DNA from: Synechococcus sp. CC9902
GTDB lineage: Bacteria > Cyanobacteriota > Cyanobacteriia > PCC-6307 > Cyanobiaceae
Direction of reading: 5' to 3'
Length of the DNA: 64,000 nt
NCBI RefSeq assembly: GCF_000012505.1
Contig: NC_007513.1
Location: 248,001 to 312,000, forward strand
The stretch's first letter is position 1. The number at the start of each line of letters is the position of its first letter. The position numbers and the translations under genes were made by a program. Under the pieces are notes generated by a model that saw only the letters and a program-made list of their open reading frames with translations, was not told where the DNA came from and did not search any database. Shown piece by piece: positions 45,159-54,698 of the stretch.

Positions 45159-46349
45159 TTGGCTCAGCAGCAAGGTGGCGACCTTCGTCATGCGCGGACT
45201 GGAATCGAATTGAGGCCTGGTTTGGATGGCGTGCCCGCCACCAAGTCTGCGATTTGCGATATCGATGGTGATCAGGGGCTTCTCACCTACCGCGGCTATC
45301 CGATGGAGGATTTGGCCGTTAACAGCAGTTTTTTAGAGACGGCGTACTTACTCATTTGGGGTGAGTTGCCCACCGATGACCAGCTTCAAGCCTTTGAGCA
45401 TGAAGTTCAAATGCATCGAAGAGTGAGCTTCCGGGTGCGAGACATGATGAAGTGCTTCCCGGCCAGTGGTCATCCCATGGATGCCTTGCAGTCCAGTGCT
45501 GCATCCCTGGGGCTGTTTTATTCCAGGCGGGCCATCGATGACCCCGGATACATCTACAAAGCTGTTGTTCGGTTAATCGCCAAAATCCCGACGATGGTGG
45601 CGGCGTTTCAGTTGATTCGCAAGGGTCAGGATCCGATTCAGCCTCGCGATGATTTGGCCTATTCGGCCAATTTTCTCTACATGCTCACCGAGCGTGAGCC
45701 TGACCCTCGCGCGGCACGGATTTTTGATCGGTGCTTGATGCTCCATGCGGAGCACAGCTTGAATGCCAGCACGTTTAGTGCTCGGGTGACTGCCAGTACC
45801 CTCACTGATCCTTATGCGGTGATTGCATCTGCCGTTGGCACCTTGGCGGGTCCATTGCACGGTGGAGCGAATGAGGATGTGTTGGCCATGCTCGAGGAGG
45901 TGGGCTCCCCCGCGCAGGCTGGCGCTTTCCTTGATGAGGCAATTGCTGCCAAGCGCAAGATCATGGGCTTTGGTCACCGCGAATACAAGGTGAAAGATCC
46001 TCGGGCGGTGATCCTTCAGTCGCTTGTGGAGGAAATGTTTAACGACTTCGGCCACGACGACTTGTACGACGTTGCACGAGCGATTGAACATGAAGCGATG
46101 GCTCGCCTGGGGCCTAAGGGCATTTACCCAAATGTGGATTTCTATTCCGGTTTGGTGTACCGAAAACTCGGTATTCCGCGCGATCTATTCACGCCCGTGT
46201 TTGCGATCGCTCGTGTGGCTGGTTGGCTTGCTCATTGGCGAGAACAACTGGGAGCGAACCGCATATTTCGCCCATCACAGATCTATTCAGGAGCTCAACC
46301 GCGTCGTTGGACTCCGATGGAGAAGCGAGCTGTGTCTACGGCCGATTAA
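45159..46349 (+). CDS. gltA: Citrate synthase
   Basis: This 396-residue enzyme condenses acetyl-CoA and oxaloacetate. It begins RPGLDGVPATKSAICDIDG (after a short variable start), with LTYRGYPMEDLA, the catalytic His in GPLHGGANEDV and GFGHREYK, and the C-terminal NVDFYSGLVYRKLGIP (shortened). The start is TTG 45159 in the longest frame; no ATG is close, so the exact N-terminus is uncertain. It lies 24 bases upstream of ndhA, a common cyanobacterial order. Confidence 0.93.
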   Translation: MAQQQGGDLRHARTGIELRPGLDGVPATKSAICDIDGDQGLLTYRGYPMEDLAVNSSFLETAYLLIWGELPTDDQLQAFEHEVQMHRRVSFRVRDMMKCFPASGHPMDALQSSAASLGLFYSRRAIDDPGYIYKAVVRLIAKIPTMVAAFQLIRKGQDPIQPRDDLAYSANFLYMLTEREPDPRAARIFDRCLMLHAEHSLNASTFSARVTASTLTDPYAVIASAVGTLAGPLHGGANEDVLAMLEEVGSPAQAGAFLDEAIAAKRKIMGFGHREYKVKDPRAVILQSLVEEMFNDFGHDDLYDVARAIEHEAMARLGPKGIYPNVDFYSGLVYRKLGIPRDLFTPVFAIARVAGWLAHWREQLGANRIFRPSQIYSGAQPRRWTPMEKRAVSTAD

Positions 46350-46373
46350 GTTGATGAGACTTCAGTCGACACC

Positions 46374-47495
46374 ATGGTGAGCCCAGGACTGGACCTGGAA
46401 CTGAGTTTTAGCCAAGCAATGCAGGGTTTTGGCCTCTCCCCAGAGGTGGCTCGGTTGCTCTGGTTGCCCCTGCCAATGCTGCTCGTCCTTGTGGCGGCGG
46501 TTGTTGGTGTGTTGGTGTCGGTGTGGCTGGAACGAAAGATTTCTGCTGCCGTTCAGCAGCGTGTTGGTCCTGAATATGCCGGCGCTCTTGGCGTTCTTCA
46601 GCCTTTGGCCGATGGCCTGAAGCTGCTCGTCAAGGAAGACATCATTCCTGCGCGAGCCGACAGTATTTTGTTCACTCTTGGTCCGATCCTCGTGGTCGTT
46701 CCGGTGATCGTGTCCTGGCTGATTATTCCTTTCGGTCAGAACCTTCTAATCAGCAACGTTGGTGTTGGGATCTTTCTTTGGATCGCCTTCAGCAGTGTGC
46801 AGCCGATTGGTCTATTGATGAGTGGGTATGCCTCCAATAACAAGTATTCGCTCTTAGGGGGGCTGCGCGCTGCAGCGCAGTCGATCAGCTACGAAATCCC
46901 TCTGGCCTTGGCTGTGCTGGCCATCGTGATGATGAGCAATTCCCTCAGCACGGTCGACATCGTCAACCAGCAAACCGGAGCCGGCATTCTGAGTTGGAAT
47001 ATTTGGCGTCAACCCGTTGGTTTTCTGATCTTTTGGATCTGTGCCTTAGCCGAATGTGAGCGTCTTCCCTTTGATCTTCCGGAGGCAGAGGAAGAGCTTG
47101 TAGCGGGCTACCAAACCGAATACGCCGGGATGAAGTTTGCCCTGTTTTACCTGGCGGGCTACATCAACTTGGTGCTCTCGGCCGTCTTGGTATCGGTGCT
47201 TTATCTGGGAGGTTGGGGTTTCCCAATCCCTGTGGAGTGGTTGGCGGACTGGCTCCATCAACCCATTGATGCCCCTGTTGTTCAGGTGATCACAGGATCT
47301 GTTGGCATCATGATGACGATCCTGAAGGCCTACCTCCTGGTTTTCATTGCGATCCTGCTCCGGTGGACCACGCCTCGGGTTCGGATCGACCAGCTGCTGG
47401 ACCTGGGCTGGAAGTTCCTGCTTCCACTTGCGCTTGTGAATCTGCTGGTTACGGCAGCTCTCAAGTTGGCTTTCCCTGTGGCATTCGGCGGCTGA
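46374..47495 (+). CDS. ndhA: NAD(P)H-quinone oxidoreductase subunit A (subunit 1)
   Basis: This 373-residue membrane subunit sits at the joint of the NDH-1 arms near the quinone site. Signature segments are [21 protein letters not shown] (shortened), [15 protein letters not shown] and [20 protein letters not shown] (shortened), plus about eight helices. It heads the ndhA-I-G-E cluster. Cyanobacterial NDH-1 acts in respiration, cyclic electron flow and CO2 uptake, using ferredoxin as donor. Confidence 0.96.
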
Positions 47496-47568
47496 ATCCG
47501 CCTTCTATGCCTCGACTCCGCCATCATGGGGTTGAGGACTGTTTTCACACTTCCCCTGGTTCCTGTCG

Positions 47569-48201
47569 ATGTTCGGATTCCTCAAACAGGTTGGTGACTA
47601 CACCCGGGATGCTGTGGATGCAGCCCGGAATCTGGCGCAGGGATTTGCGGTCACCTTCGACCACATGCAGCGCCGTCCCGTCACGGTGCAATATCCCTAC
47701 GAAAAGCTCATCCCTTCAGAGCGTTACAGGGGCAGGATTCACTACGAGTTCGATAAATGCATTGCCTGTGAAGTGTGTGTAAGGGTTTGCCCGATCAACC
47801 TTCCTGTGGTCGATTGGGTGATGAATAAAGCAACGAAAAAGAAAGAATTAAGGAATTACTCCATCGACTTTGGTGTTTGCATTTTTTGTGGAAATTGTGT
47901 CGAGTACTGCCCGACCAATTGCTTGTCGATGACTGAAGAATATGAGTTGGCAGCCTTCGATCGCCACAGTCTCAACTACGACAACGTTGCGCTTGGTCGT
48001 TTGCCCACGAGCGTGACGACCGACCCATCGGTTCAGCCTTTGCGGGAGCTTGTGTACCTGCCCGCTGGGGAAATGGATCCCCACACTGTTTCAGCTGATC
48101 GTCCCCGTGCTGGCAAGCTTCCGGCTGAAGTGTTGGAAACCCTTGCTCCAGTTAAGGATGAGGGACAATCCTCCAAGGCTGTCTTGAAGGAGGACGCATG
48201 A
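47569..48201 (+). CDS. ndhI: NAD(P)H-quinone oxidoreductase subunit I
   Basis: This 210-residue peripheral-arm subunit holds two 4Fe-4S clusters through [12 protein letters not shown] and [12 protein letters not shown], which pass electrons to the quinone site. The C-terminal extension is low-conserved and charged. Its stop overlaps the ndhG ATG (ATGA), so the two are translationally coupled. Confidence 0.97.
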   Translation: MFGFLKQVGDYTRDAVDAARNLAQGFAVTFDHMQRRPVTVQYPYEKLIPSERYRGRIHYEFDKCIACEVCVRVCPINLPVVDWVMNKATKKKELRNYSIDFGVCIFCGNCVEYCPTNCLSMTEEYELAAFDRHSLNYDNVALGRLPTSVTTDPSVQPLRELVYLPAGEMDPHTVSADRPRAGKLPAEVLETLAPVKDEGQSSKAVLKEDA

Positions 48202-48800
48202 CTATTGCGACAAGCACGGAACTGATTTGTTTTCTAGTGCTGTCCGCTGTCGTCGTGACCGGCGCGCTTGGTGTTGTCCTTCTCAGCAACATTGTTTATT
48301 CAGCCTTCCTCCTTGGTGGAGTGTTTATGGCAGTGGCTGGTCTTTATCTGCTTTTGAACGCCAGCTTCGTTGCGGCGGCACAAGTGATGATCTACGTCGG
48401 GGCTATCAACGTTTTGATCTTGTTCGCGATCATGCTCGTGAACAAGCGGGAAGATCTCAAAGCGATCGCCAACCTCACCACCCGTCGGATTGTGTCGGGT
48501 GGAGTTTGTTTAGGACTTCTAGCTCTCTTAGTGCGCGTGGTGGTCACGACACCCTGGTCCCTGCCTGGACCAGCTGCGGTGGGGGAAGAAGCCACTGCGC
48601 GCATTGGTGAACACCTCTTCACGGATTACTTGCTCCCGTTTGAGTTGGCGTCTGTGCTGTTGCTCATGGCCATGATTGGAGCCATTGTTTTGGCCCGTCG
48701 TGATGTGTTGGCGAACGACGTGGTCACTGGTGAAGCGGCCGATCAGGGCTTGATCGAAAAAGCACGAACTCCCCTCCTCCTAGAGCGGCGCTCCTCTTGA
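48198..48800 (+). CDS. ndhG: NAD(P)H-quinone oxidoreductase subunit J-type (NdhG)
   Basis: This 200-residue membrane subunit (NuoJ homolog) has five hydrophobic helices. Family segments include [29 protein letters not shown] (shortened) and [18 protein letters not shown]. The start overlaps the ndhI stop (ATGA) and the end is 11 bases before ndhE. Confidence 0.95.
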   Translation: MTIATSTELICFLVLSAVVVTGALGVVLLSNIVYSAFLLGGVFMAVAGLYLLLNASFVAAAQVMIYVGAINVLILFAIMLVNKREDLKAIANLTTRRIVSGGVCLGLLALLVRVVVTTPWSLPGPAAVGEEATARIGEHLFTDYLLPFELASVLLLMAMIGAIVLARRDVLANDVVTGEAADQGLIEKARTPLLLERRSS

Positions 48801-48811
48801 TTGCCATACCC

Positions 48812-49141
48812 ATGAACGATCTTCTTTCCACACTTCCTTCTCTTCAGGCCTACCTCTTGGTGGCGGCGATGCTGTTTTGCATCGGTGTTTGGGGGTTAAT
48901 TAACAGCCGAAACGCCGTGAGGGTGTTGATGAGCATTGAGCTCATGCTCAATGGGGTGAACATCAATTTGATGGCGTTCTCCTCCTATGTCGATGGTGAT
49001 CTCATCCGCGGCCAGGTGTTTGCGGTTTTTGTGATCACTGTTGCAGCTGCAGAGGCTGCCGTTGGTTTGGCCATCTTGCTGTCGCTTTACCGCAACCGAG
49101 TTACCGTCGATATGGAGCAGTTCAATCTGCTGCGCTGGTAG
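48812..49141 (+). CDS. ndhE: NAD(P)H-quinone oxidoreductase subunit K-type (NdhE)
   Basis: This 109-residue three-helix subunit (NuoK homolog) has [19 protein letters not shown] (shortened) with its conserved Glu residues in the membrane, and [22 protein letters not shown] 48812 gives the standard N-terminus (MNDLLSTLP); the longer frame from 48797 starts with TTG inside the ndhG end. Confidence 0.96.
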   Translation: MNDLLSTLPSLQAYLLVAAMLFCIGVWGLINSRNAVRVLMSIELMLNGVNINLMAFSSYVDGDLIRGQVFAVFVITVAAAEAAVGLAILLSLYRNRVTVDMEQFNLLRW

Positions 49142-49159
49142 TTGCTCCCCTAAAGGGTC

Positions 49160-50110
49160 ATGCGTCTCGACCGGGTCTGGGTGATCTATCGGGCTGACAG
49201 TCCACCGGCCCAACGTGAAGCCCGCCACTGTGCAAAACAGTTAGAGGCCTTAGGTGCCAAGGTCGTTTCGGCGATGTCTGGTCCCCGTGCCAATCCTTTC
49301 CCAGGGCTTCTCGCGGTAGAGGGGGAACTTCCCAATTTGGCGGTTGTATTAGGAGGGGACGGCACGGTTCTTGGTGCTGCCCGCCACCTAGCCGTCCACG
49401 ACATTCCCCTCCTCAGCATCAATGTGGGTGGTCATCTTGGCTTCCTCACCCATGACCGACTGGTGTTGCAGGGGGCTGAGGTTTGGCAGCGTTTGCTCGA
49501 CGATCAATTTGCGATTGAGCGGCGGATGATGTTGCAGGCGATGGTGGACCGTCGTTGTGCTGCGGAGCGTGCTGAGGGCCCGGCGCTGTTACAGCAGCCC
49601 GATGTTGAAGACGATGAGGAACACCATTGGGCTCTGAATGATTTCTATCTGCGGGCTTATCGCGATGAAATTTCTCCGACTTGCACGCTTGAGCTTGAGA
49701 TTGATGGAGAGGTGGTGGATCAGGTGCGGGGCGATGGACTGATCCTGGCGACCCCAACAGGCTCGACGGGTTATGTGATGGCAGCTGGAGGACCGATCTT
49801 GCATCCAGGTATTGACGCCATCATTGTCACGCCGATTTGTCCGATGAGCCTCTCAAGCCGCACCGTGGTGGTGCCACCCCGTTCCAGGCTTGTGCTTTGG
49901 CCCTTAGGGGATGCAGGCCATCAAATCAAGCTTTGGAAAGACGGAGTGGGATGCACGGTTTTGCAACCGGGAGAGTGCTGTGTGGTTCAACAGGCACGCC
50001 ATCACGCGCAGATGGTGTTACTGAATCAAAGTCCGTCGTATTACCGAACTTTGACCCACAAACTCCATTGGGCTGGAAGCCTGACGGCCAGTCAGCCTTC
50101 GCCCAATTAA
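49160..50110 (+). CDS. nadK: NAD kinase
   Basis: This 316-residue enzyme phosphorylates NAD+ to NADP+. Motifs: [13 protein letters not shown] with the catalytic Gly-Gly-Asp-Gly, [20 protein letters not shown] and [15 protein letters not shown]. It starts 18 bases after ndhE and is probably in the same transcript. Picocyanobacteria usually carry two NAD kinases; which this one is cannot be told. Confidence 0.94.
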   Translation: MRLDRVWVIYRADSPPAQREARHCAKQLEALGAKVVSAMSGPRANPFPGLLAVEGELPNLAVVLGGDGTVLGAARHLAVHDIPLLSINVGGHLGFLTHDRLVLQGAEVWQRLLDDQFAIERRMMLQAMVDRRCAAERAEGPALLQQPDVEDDEEHHWALNDFYLRAYRDEISPTCTLELEIDGEVVDQVRGDGLILATPTGSTGYVMAAGGPILHPGIDAIIVTPICPMSLSSRTVVVPPRSRLVLWPLGDAGHQIKLWKDGVGCTVLQPGECCVVQQARHHAQMVLLNQSPSYYRTLTHKLHWAGSLTASQPSPN

Positions 50111-50117
50111 CGGATCT

Positions 50118-50624
50118 ATGGCTCTCGAGATAGAGCGTCGCTTCTTGGTGTCTGGGGAGGCCTGGCGAGCTCATGCCGGGTGTGCTCAGCCTTTGCGGCA
50201 GGGTTACTTGGCTGCAAGTGCTGAAGGGGTCACGGTGCGCTTGCGCATCCAGGACAACAACCAGGCCTGGCTCACCCTGAAAGCTCCCGCTGGTGTCAGC
50301 GGCTTGGTGCGGCATGAGTTCGAATACGTCATTCCTGTGGAGGACGCCGAGGCCATGTGGAAACTGGCACCGCATCGCTTGGAGAAGACCCGCTGGCTTC
50401 TTGATCTCCCTGGGGGCGAATGGGTTGTGGATTGTTTTGCTGGGACGAATGCTCCTTTGGTGTTGGCGGAAGTGGAGCTCCCTCAGGTGGATCAATCCGT
50501 AGTGATACCGCCATGGTGTGGCCTTGAGATCACCGGAGAATCACTCTGGTCGAATGCTGTCCTGGCTCAACATCCTGTGCAGTCATGGCCTCTGCAGGAA
50601 CGGGTGCGGCACGGACTGGCTTGA
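50118..50624 (+). CDS. CYTH-domain protein (inorganic triphosphatase-like)
   Basis: This 168-residue CYTH protein has the N-terminal ExExK-like EIERRFLV, VTVRLRIQ, ALTLKAP-type LTLKAPAG, RHEFEY and AEVELPQVDQ strands that line the tunnel holding triphosphate and metal ions. It probably hydrolyses tripolyphosphate or a related substrate. It starts 7 bases after nadK and overlaps the next frame by 40 bases. Confidence 0.9.
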   Translation: MALEIERRFLVSGEAWRAHAGCAQPLRQGYLAASAEGVTVRLRIQDNNQAWLTLKAPAGVSGLVRHEFEYVIPVEDAEAMWKLAPHRLEKTRWLLDLPGGEWVVDCFAGTNAPLVLAEVELPQVDQSVVIPPWCGLEITGESLWSNAVLAQHPVQSWPLQERVRHGLA

Positions 50625-50869
50625 CCCCTGGACCAATTTATAGATTTCCTTTAGATTCGGGCCAGGCGAGCGGTGCTCTGACAGTGGTTGGTCTATACGA
50701 CGCAACAGGAATGCTTCGCTTCGTTGGAAGCAGTATCGAAGCCTGTATGGAATACGCCAATTTGTTTGAGCTTGCGTTACTTCCGTCCTCGCTTCAAGCC
50801 TTGCCGGAACCCGTCGTTCCTTCGATCAAGGTTCGTGGGGATCGGCATCTGGAAGAGCGCAGCAGTTAA
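50585..50869 (+). CDS. Small conserved-looking protein, function unknown
   Basis: This 94-residue protein has a central segment GLYDATGMLRFVGSSIEACMEYANLFEL (given in parts) that looks like a real folded domain: a beta turn (LYDATGMLRFVG) then an amphipathic helix, reminiscent of small GIY-YIG-like or adaptor proteins but not enough to assign. It overlaps the CYTH gene by 40 bases at its start and the convergent pedR-like gene by 44 bases at its end. A later start is possible. Confidence 0.55.
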   Translation: MASAGTGAARTGLTPGPIYRFPLDSGQASGALTVVGLYDATGMLRFVGSSIEACMEYANLFELALLPSSLQALPEPVVPSIKVRGDRHLEERSS

Positions 50870-51104
50870 AACCGTCACGACAAATCTTTCCGTTGTCCAT
50901 AGCCCAATTCAGCAAAGCCACCCGGTTTTTTGAACCTGTTTTGGTGAACACATTGCTCACATGGTTGTCCACGGTTCGTTTGCTGATGGTCAAACGATCG
51001 GCGATTTCTTGATTGGTGAGACCCTCTGCCACCAACTGAATGATCTCGATCTCCCTGGCAGACAGAGAAATGTCCAAGGGATCAGTTGTATCGACGGATG
51101 ACAT
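50826..51104 (-). CDS. pedR: LuxR-type regulator, PedR-like
   Basis: This 92-residue protein is a stand-alone GerE/LuxR helix-turn-helix (LSAREIEIIQLVAEGLTNQEIADRL, given in parts, then KRTVDNHVSNVF). It has the Cys-bearing tail GKICRDGFNCC that I recall from PedR, a small redox-responsive regulator linked to photosynthetic electron transport in cyanobacteria. The match is from memory of the family, not a search. ATG 51104 (MSSVDTTD) is used; ATG 51125 would add seven residues. It is divergent from the metF-like gene. Confidence 0.78.
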   Translation of the reverse strand: MSSVDTTDPLDISLSAREIEIIQLVAEGLTNQEIADRLTISKRTVDNHVSNVFTKTGSKNRVALLNWAMDNGKICRDGFNCCALPDADPHEP

Positions 51105-51182
51105 AGTCAACCCCTTTGAAAACATGTTAGTCCCGACCCAAGTCCAATCCTGCATAGTGGTGCGTTGAAGCGATAAAAGGCT

Positions 51183-52076
51183 TTGAAGACGGCGCTCCAG
51201 TGCGCAATTGAGGCCGGCAAGCAGGCACTCACGGCAGAGGTCATGCCGCCAAGAGGTGCTGATCCTGCTCACATGCTTGCTATGGCGGCTCATTTGCAGG
51301 GGCGCGTGCACGCTTTGAACGTCACGGATGGCAGCCGTGCTGTCATGCGAATGAGCAGTGTGGCCGCCTGCAAACTCCTGATCGAGGCAGGTGCTGAACC
51401 TGTGTTGCAGTTGGCCTGCCGTGATCGCAATCGGATTGCTTTGCAGGCGGATTTGCTCGGTGCCCATGCTTTGGGGATTCGCAATCTCCTTTGTCTTACG
51501 GGCGATCCCGTTCGCAGTGGGGATCAGCCTTCGGTGCGGCCGGTAAACGAGTTGGAGTCTGTGAAATTGCTGCAGCAAGTGGAGGCTTTGAACCGAGGTG
51601 AGGATCCCGTGAAGGGCAGTCTTCCTGATGGTGCTACTGCTCTTTTTCCAGGGTGTGCAGCCGACCCTCACTCGCGGAGTTGGAGTGGTTTACAACGTCG
51701 ATTGCAGCGGAAGGCTGGAGCCGGTGCTCGATTCGTGCAAACCCAAATGGTGATGGACCCGCAGGTGTTGGACCGGTTTCAGCGGGAGCTGGCGGGGCCG
51801 CTTCAGCTTCCAGTTTTGGCAGGGGTGTTTTTGTTGAAATCGGCCAAAAATGCCCTGTTTATTAACCGTGTGGTGCCAGGGGCATGCATTCCCGAGCACT
51901 TGATCGAGCGTCTTGAAGGCGCATCAAATCCCGCGATGGAAGGCGTTTCCATTGCCGCTGAGCAGGTGCGGCAATACCTCGGCATTGTTCAGGGTGTGCA
52001 TCTCATGGCGATTAAGGCAGAGGAGCGAATCCCCTTAATCCTTGATCAAGCGAACATCAGTTCACCGACGACATGA
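51183..52076 (+). CDS. Methylenetetrahydrofolate reductase-like protein
   Basis: This protein of about 297 residues has the MTHFR barrel pattern: AEVMPPRGADPAHML, HALNVTDGSRAVMRMSS, CRDRNRIALQADLLGAHALGIRNLLCLTGDP (shortened) and the late GARFVQTQMVMDP. It reduces 5,10-methylene-THF to 5-methyl-THF for methionine synthesis. The start is TTG 51183 in a frame with no near ATG; the first ATG (at MPPRGAD) would remove the first strand. Its 3' end overlaps the convergent pyrophosphorylase gene by 20 bases. Confidence 0.85.
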   Translation: MKTALQCAIEAGKQALTAEVMPPRGADPAHMLAMAAHLQGRVHALNVTDGSRAVMRMSSVAACKLLIEAGAEPVLQLACRDRNRIALQADLLGAHALGIRNLLCLTGDPVRSGDQPSVRPVNELESVKLLQQVEALNRGEDPVKGSLPDGATALFPGCAADPHSRSWSGLQRRLQRKAGAGARFVQTQMVMDPQVLDRFQRELAGPLQLPVLAGVFLLKSAKNALFINRVVPGACIPEHLIERLEGASNPAMEGVSIAAEQVRQYLGIVQGVHLMAIKAEERIPLILDQANISSPTT

Positions 52077-53235
52077 GATCTGTGCCAAGCAGCTCGGCCA
52101 TCGCTTTTTGTTGAGGTGATGGTTCCACAAGGTCTTGGCGTCGTGCATCGGTGATCAACCAATCCAGGGAGGCTTCTTGAAGATCGAAGTGGTCGCCATC
52201 TTTGCCAACGCAATAACGGCCAAACACAAGTTTTTCAACAAGTTGAACGCCCGCTCCAATTCGGGAGTAGTCGAAAATAATCGAATTATCAACCGTGGCT
52301 CCTTCGCAAATATGACAACTAGGCCCAATCATTGTGGGACCAATAATCGTTGCACCGTCTTCGATTTTGGTCATCCCTCCGACATATACGGGCCCAGTCA
52401 CATTGATTTTGTCCCAATTAGCGGCCACGTTCAGGCCGGTGTAGACGCCTGGACGGATCTCTTTGCCAGGAATACCCACTTGGCGAACATCACCAGATAA
52501 AACGCTACGAATGGCCTGCCAATAGTCGGGAACTTTGCCAATATCAACCCACTCAAAATCCATTGGTATGGCATAGAAGGGAGCTCCAGAGGCCGCCAGC
52601 TTTGGAAACAAATCTGAGCCGATATCGAAGGACACTCCTGAAGGGATGTGGTCAAATATTTCAGGCTCAAAAATGTAAATGCCAGTATTAATCGTGTCGC
52701 TCAGGGCCTCATCGATACTGGGCTTTTCTTGGAACGAGGAAATCCGACCTTCGTCATCAGTCACGACAACGCCGTAGCTGCTCACCTGATCTTTGGGAAC
52801 GCGTTTGGTGACCAAGCTGGCGATGGCCCCTTTTTCTCGGTGCCGCTTCAGCGCTTCGGTGAGATCGAGGTCGATCAGTGCATCACCGCAGAGCACAACA
52901 AAGGTGTCATCAAAAAAATGTTGAAAATCTTGGATTTTCTTCAGGCCACCGGCAGAACCCATCGCACTGCCAATGAGTTCTCCATCTTCAATGCGTCCTT
53001 CGAAGCTGTAGGCCAGTTCAACGCCAAAACGTTGACCATCTCGGAAATAGTTTTCAATTTCTTCTGCTAGGTGCGACACGTTCACCATCACTTCGGTGAA
53101 ACCGTGCTCCTTCAAAAGTTCCAGCAGGAATTCCATCACTGGCTTTTGCAGGATTGGAATCATCGGCTTGGGGATCACATGTGTGATCGGCTGCACCCTT
53201 GTCCCCTTGCCAGCCGCCAGAATCATCGCCTTCAT
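52057..53235 (-). CDS. Nucleotide-sugar pyrophosphorylase (possible CugP-type UGPase)
   Basis: This 392-residue enzyme joins a sugar-1-phosphate to an NTP. The N-terminal nucleotidyltransferase has MILAAGKGTRVQPITH and IPKPMIPILQKPVMEFLLELL (shortened), LCGDALIDLDL, and FEWVDIGKVPDYW. The C-terminal left-handed beta-helix repeats (GATIIGPTMIGPSCHICEGATVDNSIIF, shortened) resemble mannose-1-phosphate guanylyltransferases and the cyanobacterial non-GalU UDP-glucose pyrophosphorylase CugP. Substrate not decidable here. ATG 53235 (MKAMILAAGKG) is the standard start. Confidence 0.85.
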   Translation of the reverse strand: MKAMILAAGKGTRVQPITHVIPKPMIPILQKPVMEFLLELLKEHGFTEVMVNVSHLAEEIENYFRDGQRFGVELAYSFEGRIEDGELIGSAMGSAGGLKKIQDFQHFFDDTFVVLCGDALIDLDLTEALKRHREKGAIASLVTKRVPKDQVSSYGVVVTDDEGRISSFQEKPSIDEALSDTINTGIYIFEPEIFDHIPSGVSFDIGSDLFPKLAASGAPFYAIPMDFEWVDIGKVPDYWQAIRSVLSGDVRQVGIPGKEIRPGVYTGLNVAANWDKINVTGPVYVGGMTKIEDGATIIGPTMIGPSCHICEGATVDNSIIFDYSRIGAGVQLVEKLVFGRYCVGKDGDHFDLQEASLDWLITDARRQDLVEPSPQQKAMAELLGTDLMSSVN

Positions 53236-53277
53236 TGGCGTTTCGGGCTCCTGAATTGGCAGCACATTAGACCAAAT

Positions 53278-54201
53278 TTAGGCAGCAACGGCTGTTGGCG
53301 CTGGTATTGGGGTCGCAACCTGAAGGCTGCTGATCGGCAATTGCGTTGGGATGCCAGCTGCTGGGATCCGTTTGAGCCGAAGTGGTCCGTGCAGCCATTG
53401 CGATTGTTCGAGCTCCACACTGCCTTGTGAGGACAGAAATAGAAGGGCCCAGAACACGCCCACCCTGTCTTGATCAAGATCAGCTGCAGCCACCTGGCCC
53501 CAGCGTTGGACGAGGCCTTCAAAATCTACCCAATCCAGGGCGTCTTCCCAGCCGTTTAGAAACACGCCGAGGGCTGCGGTGGTTTCCGGTAACTTTTCGC
53601 GGTGCGCCAAGTTGGCAACTTGGTTGATGGCGTCACGGGTACTGAACCGCTTGCGGCGTTGACGGCGGCGCATCTCCAGTTCGTCGGACTCGAGCTGTCC
53701 GGCAATGCTTTCGAGCTGTTCAATGAGTTCTCCGAGCGTTACCGGCCGACGGAGTGGTGGAGGTGCCACTGGACGCCGAAGCAGATGACGTTCAGGTCGT
53801 CGGGGTAAATCGAAGCTGGGATCCAGCCATCCCTGATCATCAAAGTCGGTGTCGAAATACTCCTCCACTTCTGGGGGCGGTGGAAGCATGCTGGCTTCGA
53901 GAACTTCTGCTTTTAGACCCACAAGCACTGAAGCGGCCAAAAAGGCTTCACTGCTCTCTGCAAGATCACGTTCGTAGCTGCCACCGCGTCCTGCCAAAGC
54001 CGCTGCAATTTGACGCGGAACTTCGATGCGTTGCCTGAGTTGATCAAGAAAACCGTCTACGACGGCAATCACATCCACGTCCCAAGGATCGAGATCGCCC
54101 CGCTCGGCAGCATCTTGCAGAAGTCGGATCGCAAGGCGGGCACCGGCATCAGCACCTTCGTTGGGGACCGCCTGATGCAATGGACTCCCTCTTCTAGTCA
54201 A
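53278..54201 (-). CDS. scpA: Segregation and condensation protein A
   Basis: This 307-residue kleisin-like protein bridges SMC arms with ScpB for chromosome condensation. It has ARLAIRLLQDAAERGDLDPWDVDVIAVVDGFLDQLRQ (given in parts), typical of cyanobacterial ScpA, and a Pro/Arg-rich middle. The start is TTG 54201 in the longest frame; no ATG lies near the conserved region. It is next to the LapA-type gene on the same strand. Confidence 0.85.
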   Translation of the reverse strand: MTRRGSPLHQAVPNEGADAGARLAIRLLQDAAERGDLDPWDVDVIAVVDGFLDQLRQRIEVPRQIAAALAGRGGSYERDLAESSEAFLAASVLVGLKAEVLEASMLPPPPEVEEYFDTDFDDQGWLDPSFDLPRRPERHLLRRPVAPPPLRRPVTLGELIEQLESIAGQLESDELEMRRRQRRKRFSTRDAINQVANLAHREKLPETTAALGVFLNGWEDALDWVDFEGLVQRWGQVAAADLDQDRVGVFWALLFLSSQGSVELEQSQWLHGPLRLKRIPAAGIPTQLPISSLQVATPIPAPTAVAA

Positions 54202-54250
54202 AAGGTATCGACCCCATCGCTGGTCGGCTAGCCCCGCATCACGATCGTCT

Positions 54251-54634
54251 TCAGGTGCTGCTTATGGGTGAGTCGACTTCGCTGGTGCTCACGGTCGTGC
54301 TCACGGTGGTGGCAGGGAGAAGGCCAAGCTGCGTTTCGACCGTGGAACGATATCGATTGAGATCGGTTTCCAGCTCTTGAATGCGAACCTGTTGTGCCTC
54401 AAATTCAGTCGCTTTGCTCAGTTGATCCACGTTGTTCAGCATTCCTGTCCATGTGGCGAAAAACCAGGCGGATGCCGCACCGATTCCGGCGACAAATAGA
54501 AGAAGGCCAGCCAAGGGCAAGGTGTATTGCATCCCTGGTAAGACGTGGACTGTTGTAGCTGCCGTATTTTCAAGCGTGAAAAAAACGGTAACGAGTCCAA
54601 AGCCGAAGATCAGTCCGAAATTGATCTGGCGCAT
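54251..54634 (-). CDS. LapA-domain (DUF1049-type) membrane protein
   Basis: This 127-residue protein has two transmembrane helices near the N-terminus (INFGLIFGFGLVTVFFTLEN, and LPLAGLLLFVAGIGAASAWFF, shortened), then a coiled-coil-like tail (ATEFEAQQVRIQELETDLNRYRSTVETQL, given in parts). This is the LapA domain layout, linked in E. coli to LPS assembly control. Role in cyanobacteria unknown. Confidence 0.82.
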   Translation of the reverse strand: MRQINFGLIFGFGLVTVFFTLENTAATTVHVLPGMQYTLPLAGLLLFVAGIGAASAWFFATWTGMLNNVDQLSKATEFEAQQVRIQELETDLNRYRSTVETQLGLLPATTVSTTVSTSEVDSPISST

Positions 54635-54698
54635 AGATGTGGCGTCTCAGCGGCACGAACTTAAGAAGTTTCAGCCCCAAGACCACCGCATCGATACG

